Positions 1 through 8,168 of a stretch of DNA of 64,000 nt are shown piece by piece (positions within the stretch are counted from its first letter, which is position 1; each line of letters starts with the position of its first letter). Source of the DNA: Rhodospirillales bacterium. Lineage in GTDB: Bacteria > Pseudomonadota > Alphaproteobacteria > Reyranellales > Reyranellaceae. The DNA lies in contig WHTW01000009.1 of the NCBI GenBank assembly GCA_009377525.1, forward strand, positions 1 through 64,000, written 5' to 3'. The notes beneath the pieces were generated by a model, which saw only the letters and a program-made list of their open reading frames with translations, made no database searches and was not told the origin of the DNA. Both the position numbers and the translations under genes were made by a program.

Positions 1-148
1 CATCCTGAGGGAACACCGCGGAAGCGTGAAAAAGGGCCCCATGATGCTTGCGGCAGTCGAGACAGTGACAAAGGCCGACCCGGTATGGCCGTCCCGACGC
101 CACAATCCGGACGTTGCCGCACAGGCAACCGCCGGTGAATCGGTCCAT
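1..148 (-). CDS. GFA-family (CENP-V/formaldehyde-activating fold) protein, partial
   Basis: The first 49 codons of a gene whose 3' part lies beyond the left edge. The translation opens MDRFTGGCLCGNVR and continues to GLCHCLDCRKHHGALFH. This is the zinc-binding N-terminus of the GFA family, with Cys pairs C-x-C and C-x-C-x2-C. Members bind zinc; some resemble glutathione-dependent formaldehyde-activating enzyme, but most have no proven reaction. The ATG at 148 follows a good AAGGAGA ribosome binding site. The gene is read in the same direction as the GNAT, HAD and pnt genes upstream. The family call is strong; the substrate is unknown. Confidence 0.85.
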   Translation of the reverse strand, partial: MDRFTGGCLCGNVRIVASGRPYRVGLCHCLDCRKHHGALFHASAVFPQD

Positions 149-356
149 GCTGCGTCTCCTTTGAGATCAAGCGGACGGAATGTTTGCAACGAACAGCACT
201 GTCATTGCAATTGCCCGCTGCGGGCGGGGATGCGGATATGCCTGCAGCAAGGCTTGTGCGGCCCAACCCGACTGCCGGCAGTGCTGTCATCCGTCCAGGG
301 AGCGACCGCCTGGCCGGGCTCAAGGTCCACCCCTTCGGCGTCGCTCAGGGCAGGCG

Positions 357-824
357 CTACGCTCGGGACGGCCGCTCCATGAGCCAATGGATCTCGGTCT
401 CGCCGATGACCGTGAAGCCATGGCGTCGATAGAGCGTCCCGACCGGATTCCACTTGAGGTACTCGAGTCGGACCGGGATGGCCTGGGCGTCCGCAAGGGC
501 CAGGCAATACCCCAGAATCGTGCTGCCGATGCCGCGACGCTGATGCTCCGGGAACAGGTAGAACTCGCCGAAGCGGATATAGTCGGCCAGCCGCATCAGC
601 GACACTGTTCCGACATCCTGCCCGCGCCACACGATCTTGAAGAACGGCTTCTCTGCAAAGCGCTCGCCGTGTAACCGCAACTGCAGCGCCTCGTCCCACC
701 CCCAACGCTGTACGATGTAGGGGCCCATCGCTGCCCGCTTGGCTTCGAAGGCATAGCGAAGCGACTGCTCGTTTCGCAGCAAGGCGGGAAATTGAAGATC
801 GGGCGGCAGATCGGGAAGAAGCAT
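357..824 (-). CDS. GNAT-family N-acetyltransferase
   Basis: A 155-residue cytoplasmic acetyltransferase of the GNAT fold. The acetyl-CoA pyrophosphate-binding motif A is visible as FPEHQRRGIGSTILGY (R-R-G-I-G), and a late beta-strand motif LYRRHGFTVIGE is typical of the C-terminus. I chose the ATG at 824 (MLLPDLPPDLQF) because the longer reading to 896 adds an Arg/Cys-rich stretch unlike the family and runs into the upstream HAD gene. The substrate cannot be told from sequence. It lies 28 bases after the HAD gene and may be cotranscribed with it. About 200 bases downstream, up to the GFA gene, hold no convincing gene. Confidence 0.85.
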   Translation of the reverse strand: MLLPDLPPDLQFPALLRNEQSLRYAFEAKRAAMGPYIVQRWGWDEALQLRLHGERFAEKPFFKIVWRGQDVGTVSLMRLADYIRFGEFYLFPEHQRRGIGSTILGYCLALADAQAIPVRLEYLKWNPVGTLYRRHGFTVIGETEIHWLMERPSRA

Positions 825-852
825 GTCCTGGCCGCACCCTACTCCGCGGTGC

Positions 853-1539
853 CTAGCCGAGCATCGTCGTAATCGCCGCTTCGAGCTCAAGCACATCGGT
901 GACCACCGCGTCCGGCTCTTCCGCCGCCGAGCGCGGCCTCTGCCGGCGATGACGGCCGCCGCGCAGCAGGATCGTCGCCATGCCGAGCGCCTTGGCCGGC
1001 ACGATGTCGTTGTCGATGCGGTCGCCGACCATGATGCAGTCGGTCGACGCCACGCCCAGCGCCTCGGCGGCCGTCCGAAAAGCGCGCGGGTCGGGCTTGC
1101 TGAAGCCGGTGAGCCCGCTCAGGCCCTGATGCTCGAACAGCTCGCCAATGCCGGCGCGGGCCAGCCGTTCGCGCGCAGCCTGCGGCTGGTTGGCGACCAT
1201 GCCGAGCCTGAGGCCGCGCTCGCAGAGGCGGCGCAGCAGGCCGTCGATGTCGGGCCGTAGCTGGAAGACATCGAGATTGCCCGTCATGGCGCGCACGCGC
1301 TGACGGACGCGTTCGATGGTCCGCGGATCGCCGCCGCACAGCGTGTCGATCATGTGGACGTAGGCATCAGGCGCGAAGGCCGCGACCGCTGCCTCCGACG
1401 CCTCGTCGATCATCGCCTGGTCGACGCGAATGCCCTCCAGCCCGCAGGCCGACGCGATGGCGCCGTCGACGGCGATCTCCCAGGCGAACTCCATGTCGAT
1501 GGGACCGCCGACGTCGAACAGGACCGCGCGATACGTCAT
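853..1539 (-). CDS. HAD-superfamily hydrolase
   Basis: A 228-residue HAD subfamily IA protein. Motif I is FDVGGPID: the nucleophile Asp is present, but the usual second Asp (the Asp+2 acid/base) is Gly. Motif II is the VANQ strand end, motif III the Lys in GFSKPDPRAF, and motif IV VGDRIDNDIVPAK. A Gly at Asp+2 occurs in some active HAD phosphatases, so loss of activity cannot be assumed. A helical cap domain fills about residues 15-90. It starts 2 bases after the stop of the upstream GNAT gene, which suggests a transcription unit. The substrate is unknown. Confidence 0.85.
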   Translation of the reverse strand: MTYRAVLFDVGGPIDMEFAWEIAVDGAIASACGLEGIRVDQAMIDEASEAAVAAFAPDAYVHMIDTLCGGDPRTIERVRQRVRAMTGNLDVFQLRPDIDGLLRRLCERGLRLGMVANQPQAARERLARAGIGELFEHQGLSGLTGFSKPDPRAFRTAAEALGVASTDCIMVGDRIDNDIVPAKALGMATILLRGGRHRRQRPRSAAEEPDAVVTDVLELEAAITTMLG

Positions 1540-1541
1540 CG

Positions 1542-2009
1542 CTACAAAGGCTTGAGGTAGTAGGCGAGAGGGTTGGGCGACGAGCCAGGAGGGTCCCGCG
1601 TCAGCACCAGCTCAAATCCTAGCCGCTCGTAGAAGGCCCGCGTGCGCCGGTATGGCTCATAAGGATCATCCGGATGGAGGGTCATGACGAAGAGATACTT
1701 CAGCCTCTCTTGCCTCAACCGGCCTTCGATCGCGCCGACCAGAGCCCGTCCGAGCCCCTGACGATGATGGTGGGGATCGACTCCCAACCAGTAGATCTCT
1801 GCGCTGACGGCGCTGTGCTTCTTGAGCAGCAGCAGACCGCGCGCGCTTCCGTCGATGCGGGCAGTCCAGCCTTCCAGCACTTCTGCCTGCTCCGCATAAT
1901 GCCGATTGGAATCGGGCTGCGCGAACCATTCCGGCAGGCGCCTCGTGAGGTCTTCCAGCAACCGGCGGCTGGCCGCCGGGTCCCCTTCCCGAGCTATCGA
2001 GACGCCCAT
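1542..2009 (-). CDS. GNAT-family N-acetyltransferase
   Basis: A 155-residue GNAT protein. Motif A reads LGVDPHHHRQGLGRALV (Q-G-L-G), and the C-terminal AFYERLGFEL motif is clear. It is not a close copy of the GNAT at 357-824. The ATG at 2009 abuts the stop codon of the GST-like gene with no gap, and the stop is 2 bases from the HAD start, so GST-like, GNAT and HAD genes probably share a transcript. The small-molecule or protein substrate cannot be inferred. Confidence 0.87.
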   Translation of the reverse strand: MGVSIAREGDPAASRRLLEDLTRRLPEWFAQPDSNRHYAEQAEVLEGWTARIDGSARGLLLLKKHSAVSAEIYWLGVDPHHHRQGLGRALVGAIEGRLRQERLKYLFVMTLHPDDPYEPYRRTRAFYERLGFELVLTRDPPGSSPNPLAYYLKPL

Positions 2010-3032
2010 TCAGGCAAGGTAGCGGATACAGCCCGTCTGTTCGAGCACCGGATCGAGCCGGCGGCGCACGTCGCCCGGCAGCGCCGCGAGCTTCCTGCGC
2101 AGGGCGTCGTGGCACTTGCCCTGATAGCGGAACGGCGCCTGGGCATAGGGCCGGCCCATGATGTCGAGCGCGACTTCCTCACTGCCCTCCTGCAGGGCCC
2201 GCGTATTGGCGGCGAGGAACGGCAGATAGGTCTCGCCGCAATGGCGCAGCAGCGCCGTCAGCGTCCCGGGCAGCGGCGCCTTCGGGTCGATCCACGCGCC
2301 TTCGACGCCCGAGGCATCGTCGAGCCGCAGCAGCCAGCAATAGACGTCGGCCGCGCGCTCGCGCATCTCGGCCATCGGAGTCGGATCGACCGACAGGATC
2401 TGAAGCTGTCCGAACAGGCCGAAATCGGCCAGCGACGGACGCGAGCCGAACAGGAATGGAATTTTACGCACATGGCGGTCGAGCGTATCGAGCACGAAGC
2501 GGTAGCTCTCCTCGATCACCGGCCGGTTCTGCTCCGTGCAGCCGACCAGCGTCATGCGCCCGACCTGCCGGTCATTGAAGGCCTGCATGCCGGCACGGCG
2601 CTCGGCCTCGGCCATCACCGGATTGCGCGAGGTGATGATCCAGGTTTGCGCGAAGGCGCGGTCCGCCGCGTAGTACCAGCGGTAATGGAACATCATCTTG
2701 GTGACCCACTCGTCGCCGAAATCCTCCAGCAGGTCGCTGAGATAGGCGTGGGCGGAGTCGTCGGGGATGATCGAACGCTCGCCGGGATGCTCATGCTCGA
2801 GCGCGTAGGCGAGCGGCGTCGAATCGTTCATCAGGCGGCCGTCGGGGAAGCGCAGGATCGGGATGACCGGCGGCAGGTTCGCCGCCACCGCAATGTCGCG
2901 AGGGTTGCCGATGGCGTCCCACACGAACGGCAGACGGCGATGGCGCAGGATCGCCCGCATCTTCACGGAATAGGGGGACGGGTTGAAACCGTGGAGGATG
3001 TAAGGCGCGGTCCGGAAGAGCATGAGCTGCAT
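2010..3032 (-). CDS. Glutathione S-transferase N-domain protein
   Basis: A protein of about 340 residues with a thioredoxin-like GST N-terminal domain (YILHGFNPSPYSVKMRAIL, then the cis-Pro region PPVIPILRF and the glutathione-carboxylate motif MNDSTPLAYALE) and a long alpha-helical C-terminal domain with RPSLADFGLFGQL. It is longer than typical GSTs of about 210 residues, because of inserts in the helical part. The usual Tyr/Ser/Cys activator is probably the Ser in NPSPYS. I chose ATG 3032 (MQLMLFRTA), 5 bases after the pntB stop; ATG 3023 is also possible. The bases encoding MLFRTA match the arm of intergenic repeat family A, so the start region appears to derive from a repeat. Confidence 0.82.
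   Translation of the reverse strand: MQLMLFRTAPYILHGFNPSPYSVKMRAILRHRRLPFVWDAIGNPRDIAVAANLPPVIPILRFPDGRLMNDSTPLAYALEHEHPGERSIIPDDSAHAYLSDLLEDFGDEWVTKMMFHYRWYYAADRAFAQTWIITSRNPVMAEAERRAGMQAFNDRQVGRMTLVGCTEQNRPVIEESYRFVLDTLDRHVRKIPFLFGSRPSLADFGLFGQLQILSVDPTPMAEMRERAADVYCWLLRLDDASGVEGAWIDPKAPLPGTLTALLRHCGETYLPFLAANTRALQEGSEEVALDIMGRPYAQAPFRYQGKCHDALRRKLAALPGDVRRRLDPVLEQTGCIRYLA
3005..3025. repeat. Half-copy of palindromic repeat family A at GST gene start
   Basis: The 21 bases here, containing GCGGTCCGGAAGAGCATGA, are identical to the right arm of the large family A element at 9797-9977. No partner arm is nearby. Read on the minus strand they include the ATG at 3023 and the first codons of the GST-like gene. 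Confidence 0.7.
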
Positions 3033-3037
3033 CTCGA

Positions 3038-4447
3038 TCAGTGCGCGGAGCCCTCCAGCGCCTTGACGATGTTCTCGCACATCGCCTTGGCGTCGGCGAA
3101 CAGCATCATGGTGTTGTCACGGAAGAACAGCTCGTTGTCGACGCCGGCATAGCCCGAGGCCATGCCGCGCTTCACGAAGAGCACGGTCTGCGCCTTCTCG
3201 ACGTCGAGGATGGGCATGCCGTAGATCGGGCTCTGCGGGTCGGTCTTGGCCGCCGGGTTGGTGACGTCGTTGGCACCGATCACGAAGGCCACGTCGGTCG
3301 AGGCGAAGTCGCGGTTGATGTCGTCGAGCTCGAAGACCTCGTCGTAGGGCACGTTGGCCTCGGCTAAGAGCACGTTCATGTGGCCCGGCATGCGGCCCGC
3401 CACCGGATGGATGGCGTAGCGCACCTGCACACCGTCCTTCTTGAGAAGATCGGCCATCTCGCGCAGCGCGTGCTGGGCCTGCGCGACGGCCATGCCGTAG
3501 CCCGGCACGATGACGACCGACTGGGCGTTCTTCATCAGGAAAGCCGCATCCTCGGCCGAGCCCGCCTTCACCGGCTTGTCGGTCTTGGCATGCGGCGCCC
3601 CCGCCGCCGAGCTGTCGGTGCCGAAGCCGCCCAGGATCACGTTGAAGATCGAGCGGTTCATGCCCTTGCACATGATGTAGCTCAGGATCGCGCCCGACGA
3701 GCCGACCAGCGCGCCGGTGACGATCAGCGCGGTGTTGCCCAGGGTGAATCCGATGCCGGCTGCCGCCCAACCCGAGTAGGAGTTCAGCATCGACACCACG
3801 ACCGGCATGTCGGCGCCGCCGATCGGCAGGATCAGCAGGAAGCCGATCAACAGCGACAGCACGATCAGCAGGATGAAGGTGACGGGGTGCCCGCGCATGG
3901 CGAACCACACCAGCAGCACCACCAGGACGATGCCGATCAGGGCGTTGAGCGGATGCTGGCCGCGGAACACCAATGGCGAGCCCGAGACCAGGCCCTGCAG
4001 CTTGGCGAAGGCGACGATCGAGCCCGTGAAGGTGATGGCGCCGATCACCGTGCCCAGCCCCATCTCGATCAGGCTGTGCATCTTGATCTTGCCGGGCATA
4101 CCGATGCCGAAGGCGTCGGGCGACACGAAGGCCGCCGCCGCGACGAACACCGCGGCGAGGCCGACCAGCGAGTGGAAGGCGGCCACCAGCTGCGGCAGGG
4201 CGGTCATCTGGATGCGCATGGCGACGACCGCGCCGATCGCACCGCCGATGACGAGGCCGCCGATGATCAGCCAGGGCGCGACGACGCCCGGCGAGGCGAC
4301 GGTGACGCCGATCGCGATCACCATGCCGACGATGCCGTAGAGGTTGCCGGCGCGCGAGGTCACGGGCGAGCTGAGCCCCCGGAGTGCCATGATGAAGCAG
4401 ATAGCCGCGATCAAGTAGCCGTAGGCGGCGATTTCGTGGGTGATCAC
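3038..4447 (-). CDS. pntB: NAD(P) transhydrogenase subunit beta
   Basis: A 469-residue integral membrane subunit of the proton-translocating transhydrogenase, which drives hydride transfer from NADH to NADP+ with the proton gradient. The N-terminal half, about residues 1-260, is a run of hydrophobic helices (domain II). The C-terminal NADP(H)-binding domain III, about residues 290-465, shows VVIVPGYGMAVAQAQHAL, AIHPVAGRMPGHMNVLLAEA, VIGANDVTNPAA and KRGMASGYAGVDNELF, all family hallmarks. Length is as expected. It is the third gene of pntAA-pntAB-pntB, starting 18 bases after pntAB; the GST-like gene follows after 5 bases. Confidence 0.98.
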   Translation of the reverse strand: MITHEIAAYGYLIAAICFIMALRGLSSPVTSRAGNLYGIVGMVIAIGVTVASPGVVAPWLIIGGLVIGGAIGAVVAMRIQMTALPQLVAAFHSLVGLAAVFVAAAAFVSPDAFGIGMPGKIKMHSLIEMGLGTVIGAITFTGSIVAFAKLQGLVSGSPLVFRGQHPLNALIGIVLVVLLVWFAMRGHPVTFILLIVLSLLIGFLLILPIGGADMPVVVSMLNSYSGWAAAGIGFTLGNTALIVTGALVGSSGAILSYIMCKGMNRSIFNVILGGFGTDSSAAGAPHAKTDKPVKAGSAEDAAFLMKNAQSVVIVPGYGMAVAQAQHALREMADLLKKDGVQVRYAIHPVAGRMPGHMNVLLAEANVPYDEVFELDDINRDFASTDVAFVIGANDVTNPAAKTDPQSPIYGMPILDVEKAQTVLFVKRGMASGYAGVDNELFFRDNTMMLFADAKAMCENIVKALEGSAH

Positions 4448-4465
4448 CGATAAGTCTCCCGCCGC

Positions 4466-4888
4466 TTACTTCTTGACCGGCTTCTTCTTGAACATCGACA
4501 GCATGCGATGCGTGACGATGAAACCGCCGAAGATGTTGACCGCGGCGAGCACGACGGCGATGCCGCCGAACAGCTGCGCGGCACCCAGGCCCTTGAGGCC
4601 CGCCGCCAGCAGCGCGCCGACGATGATCACCGACGACACCGCGTTGGTGACGGCCATCAGCGGTGAATGCAGCGCCGGCGTCACTCGCCACACCACGTAG
4701 TAGCCGACGAAGCAGGCCAGCGCGAAGATGGTGAGCAGCGCCACGAACGGCATTTGGCCGTCGGGCAGCGCGGCCGTGGTCCGGGCCGCGGCATCGGTGA
4801 TCTGCTGGGCCACGCTCTTGAGGCTGGTGGCAAGCTCCTGCGCCTGGGTCGCGAGCTTGGCGGCTTCGCCGGCGATTCTGTCGTCCAT
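4466..4888 (-). CDS. pntAB: NAD(P) transhydrogenase subunit alpha, membrane part
   Basis: A 140-residue protein matching the separate membrane half of the alpha subunit, as found in alphaproteobacteria such as Rhodospirillum; E. coli carries it fused to PntA. A soluble, helical N-terminus of about 45 residues is followed by four hydrophobic segments, about residues 47-130 ([19 protein letters not shown] and later segments), and a Lys-rich tail. It lies 9 bases after pntAA and 18 before pntB. With PntB it forms the proton-conducting domain II. Confidence 0.96.
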   Translation of the reverse strand: MDDRIAGEAAKLATQAQELATSLKSVAQQITDAAARTTAALPDGQMPFVALLTIFALACFVGYYVVWRVTPALHSPLMAVTNAVSSVIIVGALLAAGLKGLGAAQLFGGIAVVLAAVNIFGGFIVTHRMLSMFKKKPVKK

Positions 4889-4897
4889 CGGGCGTTC

Positions 4898-6055
4898 CTA
4901 GTTCTGCAGCGAGGTGAGCTGTGGGTGCACGACCTGGCCGTTCTGGGTCACCAGGGTGCCCTTCACGACCTCGTCGTTGGTGTCGATCTTGAGTGCCTTG
5001 GTCTCCTTGTCGACCATGGGCGTGATGAAGTTCAGCAGGTTGCGCGCAAACAGCGACGAGGAGTCGGTCGCGAGCTCGGCGGGCAGGTTGGCCGGGCCGA
5101 CGATCTTCACGCCGTGCTTCTCGACCACCTTGCCGAACTCCGACAACGGGCAGTTGCCGCCCTGCTCGACCGCCATGTCGACGATCACCGAGCCGGGCTT
5201 CATGGTCTTGACCATGTCCTCGCTCACCAGCACCGGCGCCTTGCGGCCGGGGATCAGCGCGGTGGTGATGACGATGTCCTGCGTCTTGATGTGGTCGGCG
5301 ACCAGCTCGGCCTGCTTGGCGCGATACTCCGCGCTCATCTCCTTGGCGTAGCCGCCCGCGGTCTCGGCCGCCTTGAACTCATCGTCCTCGACGGCGACGA
5401 ACTTGGCGCCGAGCGACTGCACCTGCTCCTTGGTGGCCGGCCGCACGTCGGTCGCCGTCACGATCGAGCCCAGCCGGCGCGCCGTGGCGATCGCCTGAAG
5501 GCCCGCCACGCCGACGCCCATGATGAAGGCGCGCGAGGGCGCGAGCGTGCCGCCCGGCGTCATCATCTGCGGGAAGATGCGGCCGAACTGGTTGGCCGCC
5601 ACCAGCACGGCCTTGTAGCCCGCGAGGTTGGCCTGCGAGCTCAGGATGTCCATCGATTGCGCGCGGGTGATGCGCGGGATCAGTTCGAGGGCGAACGCGG
5701 TCACGCCCTTCGATGCCAGCGCCAGCACCAGGTCCGCGTTGGTGAGTGCGCCCAGCGGCGCCATCAGTACCTGGCCCTGGCGCAGAAGAGCGAGCTCGTC
5801 GATGCCGTCGGCGGCCGCCATCGGCCGCTGGATCTTGAAAATGACGTCGGCCGCCGCAGCCGCGGATGCTGCATCCGGCACGACCGTTGCACCGGCCTCG
5901 GCATAGGCCTCGTCGGTATAGGCCGCAGCGACACCTGCACCGGTCTCGATCACGATCTCTTCCGCGCCCAACGCTTTCAGTTTCTTGACGGTCTCGGGAG
6001 TCGCGGCCACGCGGGTCTCATGCGGCCGGCGTTCTTTCAGAATGGCGATTTTCAT
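4898..6055 (-). CDS. pntAA: NAD(P) transhydrogenase subunit alpha, NAD-binding part
   Basis: A 385-residue soluble NAD(H)-binding domain I of the transhydrogenase, related to alanine dehydrogenase. It opens MKIAILKERRPHETRVA. The Rossmann motif GVGVAGLQAIATARRLGS and TATDVRP are clear, and the end lacks the membrane helices that are encoded separately by pntAB. The open frame continues upstream to 7237, but that part is out of frame with the divergent dehydrogenase and has no family match. ATG 6055 is the family start. It heads the pnt operon; the promoter must lie in 6056-6319. Confidence 0.97.
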   Translation of the reverse strand: MKIAILKERRPHETRVAATPETVKKLKALGAEEIVIETGAGVAAAYTDEAYAEAGATVVPDAASAAAAADVIFKIQRPMAAADGIDELALLRQGQVLMAPLGALTNADLVLALASKGVTAFALELIPRITRAQSMDILSSQANLAGYKAVLVAANQFGRIFPQMMTPGGTLAPSRAFIMGVGVAGLQAIATARRLGSIVTATDVRPATKEQVQSLGAKFVAVEDDEFKAAETAGGYAKEMSAEYRAKQAELVADHIKTQDIVITTALIPGRKAPVLVSEDMVKTMKPGSVIVDMAVEQGGNCPLSEFGKVVEKHGVKIVGPANLPAELATDSSSLFARNLLNFITPMVDKETKALKIDTNDEVVKGTLVTQNGQVVHPQLTSLQN

Positions 6056-6153
6056 GGAGCAACGGTCGGTTGGAGACGCAGGAAGCGGACTTCGCGCCGC
6101 ACCTTGCACAGCGCCCCCTCGCTTGCCAAGCCGCATTTTCGCCGCGTGGTAAA

Positions 6154-6268
6154 GCACATTCCGTCTGGCTGGAATCAGCCAGACGGAATGTGCCCTGTGC
6201 AACGGCCACCCCCGGCGTGCGCATTTCCGATTTGATGGAACCGCCCGCGGTTCCATCAAATCGGAAAT
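6154..6268. repeat. Two-hairpin intergenic repeat, family D, copy 1
   Basis: Two perfect or near-perfect hairpins in tandem. The first, 6154-6193, has arms starting GCACATTCCGT around GGCTGGAATCAGCC. The second, 6223-6268, has arms of more than 18 bases around TTGATGGAACCGCC. A very similar pair with the same linker CCCTGTGCAAC and the same trailing CGCTCT occurs at 51869-51983. Both copies sit between divergent genes; here these are pntAA and the hydroxyacid dehydrogenase. Confidence 0.85.
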
Positions 6269-6319
6269 CGCTCTAGACGCGCATTTACCGGCGGCGTGCC
6301 CCGCGCGATACTGAAAAAC

Positions 6320-7315
6320 ATGGCCCAGCGACCCGTTATCCTCACCGGCTTCCATTTCACCAAGACTACGCTCGCCACCATCTCCGAGAGCTACGAGATC
6401 GCCGGTCACATGGACAAGCCCGACCCGGCATTGGTGCCGGCCGCCGCCCAGCCGCATGTCCAGGCGCTGGTGACGACCGGCAGCGTCGGCGCCTCCGATG
6501 CGCTGATGGCGTCGATGCCGCGGCTGTCGCTGATCTGCTGCTACGGCACGGGCTATGAGCGCATCGACCTCGCCGCGGCGCGCAAGCGCAACATCATGGT
6601 GACGCACGGCGCAGACGCCAACGCGCCCGACGTCGCCGAGATGGCGGTCGGCATCCTGCTCGCCTCGACGCGGCGCATCGTGCGCGCCGACAAGATGATC
6701 CGGCGCGGCGACTGGACCAAGCGCATCCCCAACCGCTTCGGCGCCATCGCCGGCCTGACCGGCGGCAAGGTCGGCATCCTGGGGCTGGGCGCCATCGGCA
6801 TGGAGTTCGCCAAGCGCATAAAAGGCTTCGACGTCGAGATCGGCTATTGCAACCGCACCAAGCGCAGCGACGTCGACTATGCCTATTTCCCCAACGTCAT
6901 GGCGCTCGCGACCTGGTGCGACTACCTGATCGTCTGCCTGCGGTCGGACGCCTCCAACCAGCACATCATCAATGCCGAGGTACTGAAGGCGCTGGGGCCG
7001 CGCGGCCATGTGCTCAACATCAGCCGCGGCTGGGCGGTCGACGAGGCGGCGCTGGCCGACGCGTTGCGCAACAACGTCATCGAGGGCGCGGCCCTCGACG
7101 TCTACGACGAGGAGCCCTACGAGGGCCAGGAGCTCTTGTCCCTCGACAACCTGGTGATGACGCCGCATTTCGGCGGAGGCACCGAGCATGCGCAGCGGCG
7201 CATGACCTCGCTGGTCCGCCGCAACCTCGATGCGCACTTCGCCGGCAAGCCGGTGATCTCGCCGGTGCCGGAGCTCAGCGACATGGCTTCCATCCCGGAC
7301 GGTCGACTCCGATAG
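6320..7315 (+). CDS. D-isomer-specific 2-hydroxyacid dehydrogenase
   Basis: A 331-residue NAD(P)-dependent dehydrogenase of the glyoxylate/hydroxypyruvate reductase type. The Rossmann motif GGKVGILGLGAIGMEFAKR and the catalytic triad are present: Arg in NISRGWAVDE, Glu in DVYDEEPYEG and His in TPHFGGGTEHAQ. I prefer ATG 6320 (MAQRPVILTG) over the earlier codon at 6296. It diverges from the pnt operon, and the NADPH link is attractive but unproven. Exact substrate (glyoxylate, hydroxypyruvate or a bulkier 2-oxoacid) is uncertain. Confidence 0.9.
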   Translation: MAQRPVILTGFHFTKTTLATISESYEIAGHMDKPDPALVPAAAQPHVQALVTTGSVGASDALMASMPRLSLICCYGTGYERIDLAAARKRNIMVTHGADANAPDVAEMAVGILLASTRRIVRADKMIRRGDWTKRIPNRFGAIAGLTGGKVGILGLGAIGMEFAKRIKGFDVEIGYCNRTKRSDVDYAYFPNVMALATWCDYLIVCLRSDASNQHIINAEVLKALGPRGHVLNISRGWAVDEAALADALRNNVIEGAALDVYDEEPYEGQELLSLDNLVMTPHFGGGTEHAQRRMTSLVRRNLDAHFAGKPVISPVPELSDMASIPDGRLR

Positions 7316-7318
7316 CTT

Positions 7319-7482
7319 GCTGGGGGCGCGCCACTCCAGTGGTGCGTCATCTCATGCTCTTCCGGACCGCGCGCTTCCAGCGCGCTCATGCATGATGAGC
7401 GAGCCGGAGGCTCGCGGTCCAGAAGACCATGACGCGCCACTTACGGCGGAGTTTACTCCGCCTCTAGTGGCGCGCCCCCAGC
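7319..7482. repeat. Nested palindrome, repeat family A
   Basis: A compound inverted repeat filling the gap between two convergent genes. The outer 17-base arms are perfect (GCTGGGGGCGCGCCACT at 7319-7335 and its complement at 7466-7482). Inside are the family A marks CTTCCGGACCGCG and GCTCGCGGTCCAGAAG, and smaller hairpins of GCGCGCTTCCAGCGCGC type. The right end touches the stop codon of the SanA-like gene. It may act as a bidirectional terminator. Confidence 0.85.
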
Positions 7483-8123
7483 TATGACGGCGGGTCGATC
7501 CCGACCTTCACCGGCGTGCCGCCGTCGTGCGCCGGCGCGCCGGTCCAGACGTCGAGGTAGGCGCGCAGCGCCGACGGGAAGCGTCGCAGCTCGGTGAACA
7601 TGCTGTAGGGCTGCTCGACGTCGCGCGCCTCGAAGCCCCACGCCTCGATGCCGGCATGGCGCGCCAGGAACAGCGCGCGGCTCAGGTGAAAGCGCTGCGA
7701 TACGATAACCAGGCGCTTCTGGCCAAAGACGTCTCGCGCGCGCAGCACCGAATCCCAGGTGCGATAGCCCTCCGGATCGCGGTAGATCGCGGCCGCCGGC
7801 ACGCCGCGCTCGATCAGGCCGGCGCGCATCGCGGCCGGTTCGTCGGTGCTGCCCGAGACGATGAAGTATTTGACCTTGCCCGCCTTCCACAGGGCCGCGG
7901 CGGCGTCGAGACGATGGACGAAGTAGACGTTGGGCCCGCCCTCCGGTCCGATCGGCGCCGTGCCCAGCACCACCGCCACGTCGACGTCAGGCAGCCGGGC
8001 GACGTCACTGAACGACTGCGTCCCGGCTGTCTGGTCGAGCCGCCGTTCGGCGAGCCAGGCCAGCAGCACGACGGCGAGCGCCAGCGCGCCGAGGACGAAC
8101 AGCGAGAACAGGATCAGGCGCAT
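7482..8123 (-). CDS. SanA/YdcF-like (DUF218) membrane-anchored protein
   Basis: A protein of about 213 residues with one N-terminal transmembrane segment (LILFSLFVLGALALAVVLL) and a DUF218 domain showing VAVVLGTAPIG, RLDAAAALWKAGK, FIVSGS, TWDSVLRARDVFG and VSQRFHLSRALFLAR. The order and motifs fit the SanA branch, involved in envelope barrier function in enterobacteria. The catalytic reaction is not established for this family. The ATG at 8123 has AAGGTG six bases upstream; GTG 8132 is an alternative. It is divergent from the ThDP enzyme, with start codons about 45 bases apart. Confidence 0.85.
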   Translation of the reverse strand: MRLILFSLFVLGALALAVVLLAWLAERRLDQTAGTQSFSDVARLPDVDVAVVLGTAPIGPEGGPNVYFVHRLDAAAALWKAGKVKYFIVSGSTDEPAAMRAGLIERGVPAAAIYRDPEGYRTWDSVLRARDVFGQKRLVIVSQRFHLSRALFLARHAGIEAWGFEARDVEQPYSMFTELRRFPSALRAYLDVWTGAPAHDGGTPVKVGIDPPS

Positions 8124-8168
8124 GTCGCGCACCTTGATCGCATCCGACTGCCTCTATAGATCGGCAGC

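Noticed and set aside
4898-7237. Long pntAA reading starting at 7237
   Set aside because: The family start is at 6055, and the upstream part is antisense to the hydroxyacid dehydrogenase.
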